Assembly (NCBI RefSeq): GCF_946480185.1
Contig: NZ_CAMLIG010000001.1
Location: forward strand, 124,001 to 188,000
Source of the DNA: an uncultured Pedobacter sp.
Lineage (GTDB): Bacteria > Bacteroidota > Bacteroidia > Sphingobacteriales > Sphingobacteriaceae
Length of the DNA: 64,000 nt
Reading direction: 5' to 3'
The notes beneath the pieces were generated by a model, which had not been told where the DNA came from, searched no databases, and saw only the letters and a program-made list of their open reading frames with translations. This document shows, piece by piece, positions 63,964 to 64,000 of the stretch; within the stretch, counting starts at the first letter, position 1; every line of letters begins with the position of its first letter. A program made the position numbers and the translations under genes.

Positions 63964-64000
63964 TAAAGTCCTCGTTTTTTTAAGAAATCCTCTAACAACT
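63963..64000 (-). CDS. Possible 3' end of an upstream gene
   Basis: The last 38 bases read VVRGFLKKRGL and a TAA that overlaps the CBS start (TAATG). The frame is open to the edge. Too short to identify; an alpha/beta hydrolase-like ending is only a guess. Confidence 0.4.
   Translation of the reverse strand, partial: LLEDFLKKRGL

Noticed and set aside
1..64000. CRISPR array, tRNA or rRNA genes
   Set aside because: No regularly spaced identical repeats, and no GGTTCRANTCC-type T-arm or rRNA motif was found by reading the gaps.

Overview
The window looks like chromosomal DNA of a Bacteroidota bacterium, most probably a Sphingobacteriaceae member close to Pedobacter. The basis is the low G+C content, TTG starts, TAnnTTTG-type promoter elements, two type IX secretion (T9SS) cargo proteins of types A and B, a PorP/SprF protein, DUF6266 and DUF6089 proteins, and an OmpH-OmpH-BamA-UppS-NAD kinase block. 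I see no rRNA, tRNA, CRISPR array, prophage or intact transposon. Coding density is high and nearly all genes are intact.

Layout. 1-2107: a LuxR/NarL-type response regulator cut by the window edge, with its TPR sensor kinase. 2259-9622: a 1958-residue four-module T9SS type A protein, a DUF6252-like lipoprotein and an MBL-fold hydrolase. 9709-16726: a small conserved protein, LolA, FtsK, an ankyrin protein, and LysA-LysC. 16949-20486: RNase Z, a STAS protein, PurC and PhoH. 20588-25260 (+): SAM hydroxide adenosyltransferase, a small membrane protein, an MsbA-like exporter and a beta-CASP nuclease. 25305-33751: signalling and surface genes, namely a PAS/REC protein without an ATPase domain, divergent from an XRE regulator with a degenerate S24 domain; a PorP/SprF gene with a type B PKD cargo protein; and a degenerate GIY-YIG protein divergent from a LexA-like repressor. 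33827-41749: an E2 acyltransferase, CinA, LptD, and divergently an amidase, MlaD and a hexapeptide acetyltransferase. 41864-47892: ClpC, EttA and a UMF1-type MFS transporter. 48384-54934: DUF6266, an S9 peptidase and a two-gene heterodimeric ABC exporter. 55108-64000: the envelope block MurI, two OmpH/Skp proteins, an inserted lipoprotein, BamA, UppS, a DUF6089 protein, NAD kinase and a CBS-ACT protein.

How the genes fit together. Much of the window builds the envelope. BamA and the OmpH/Skp chaperones insert outer-membrane proteins, LolA carries lipoproteins, LptD and MlaD handle LPS and lipids, UppS supplies the undecaprenyl carrier, and MurI, LysC/LysA and the amidase make and remodel peptidoglycan. 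The two large T9SS proteins are exported surface products. ClpC, EttA, PhoH, RNase Z and the beta-CASP enzyme are housekeeping protein and RNA functions.

I found no clearly new multi-gene defence or biosynthetic system. The most unusual signals are: a divergent pair in which both signalling proteins lack expected catalytic parts, with a 14-codon leader ORF that repeats the regulator's start; an MFS gene whose last codons come from a dispersed repeat; four helically phased 11-bp repeats before DUF6266; strong inverted repeats in divergent promoters; and complementary loss of catalytic residues in the paired ABC exporter. Several intergenic regions carry REP-like repeats.
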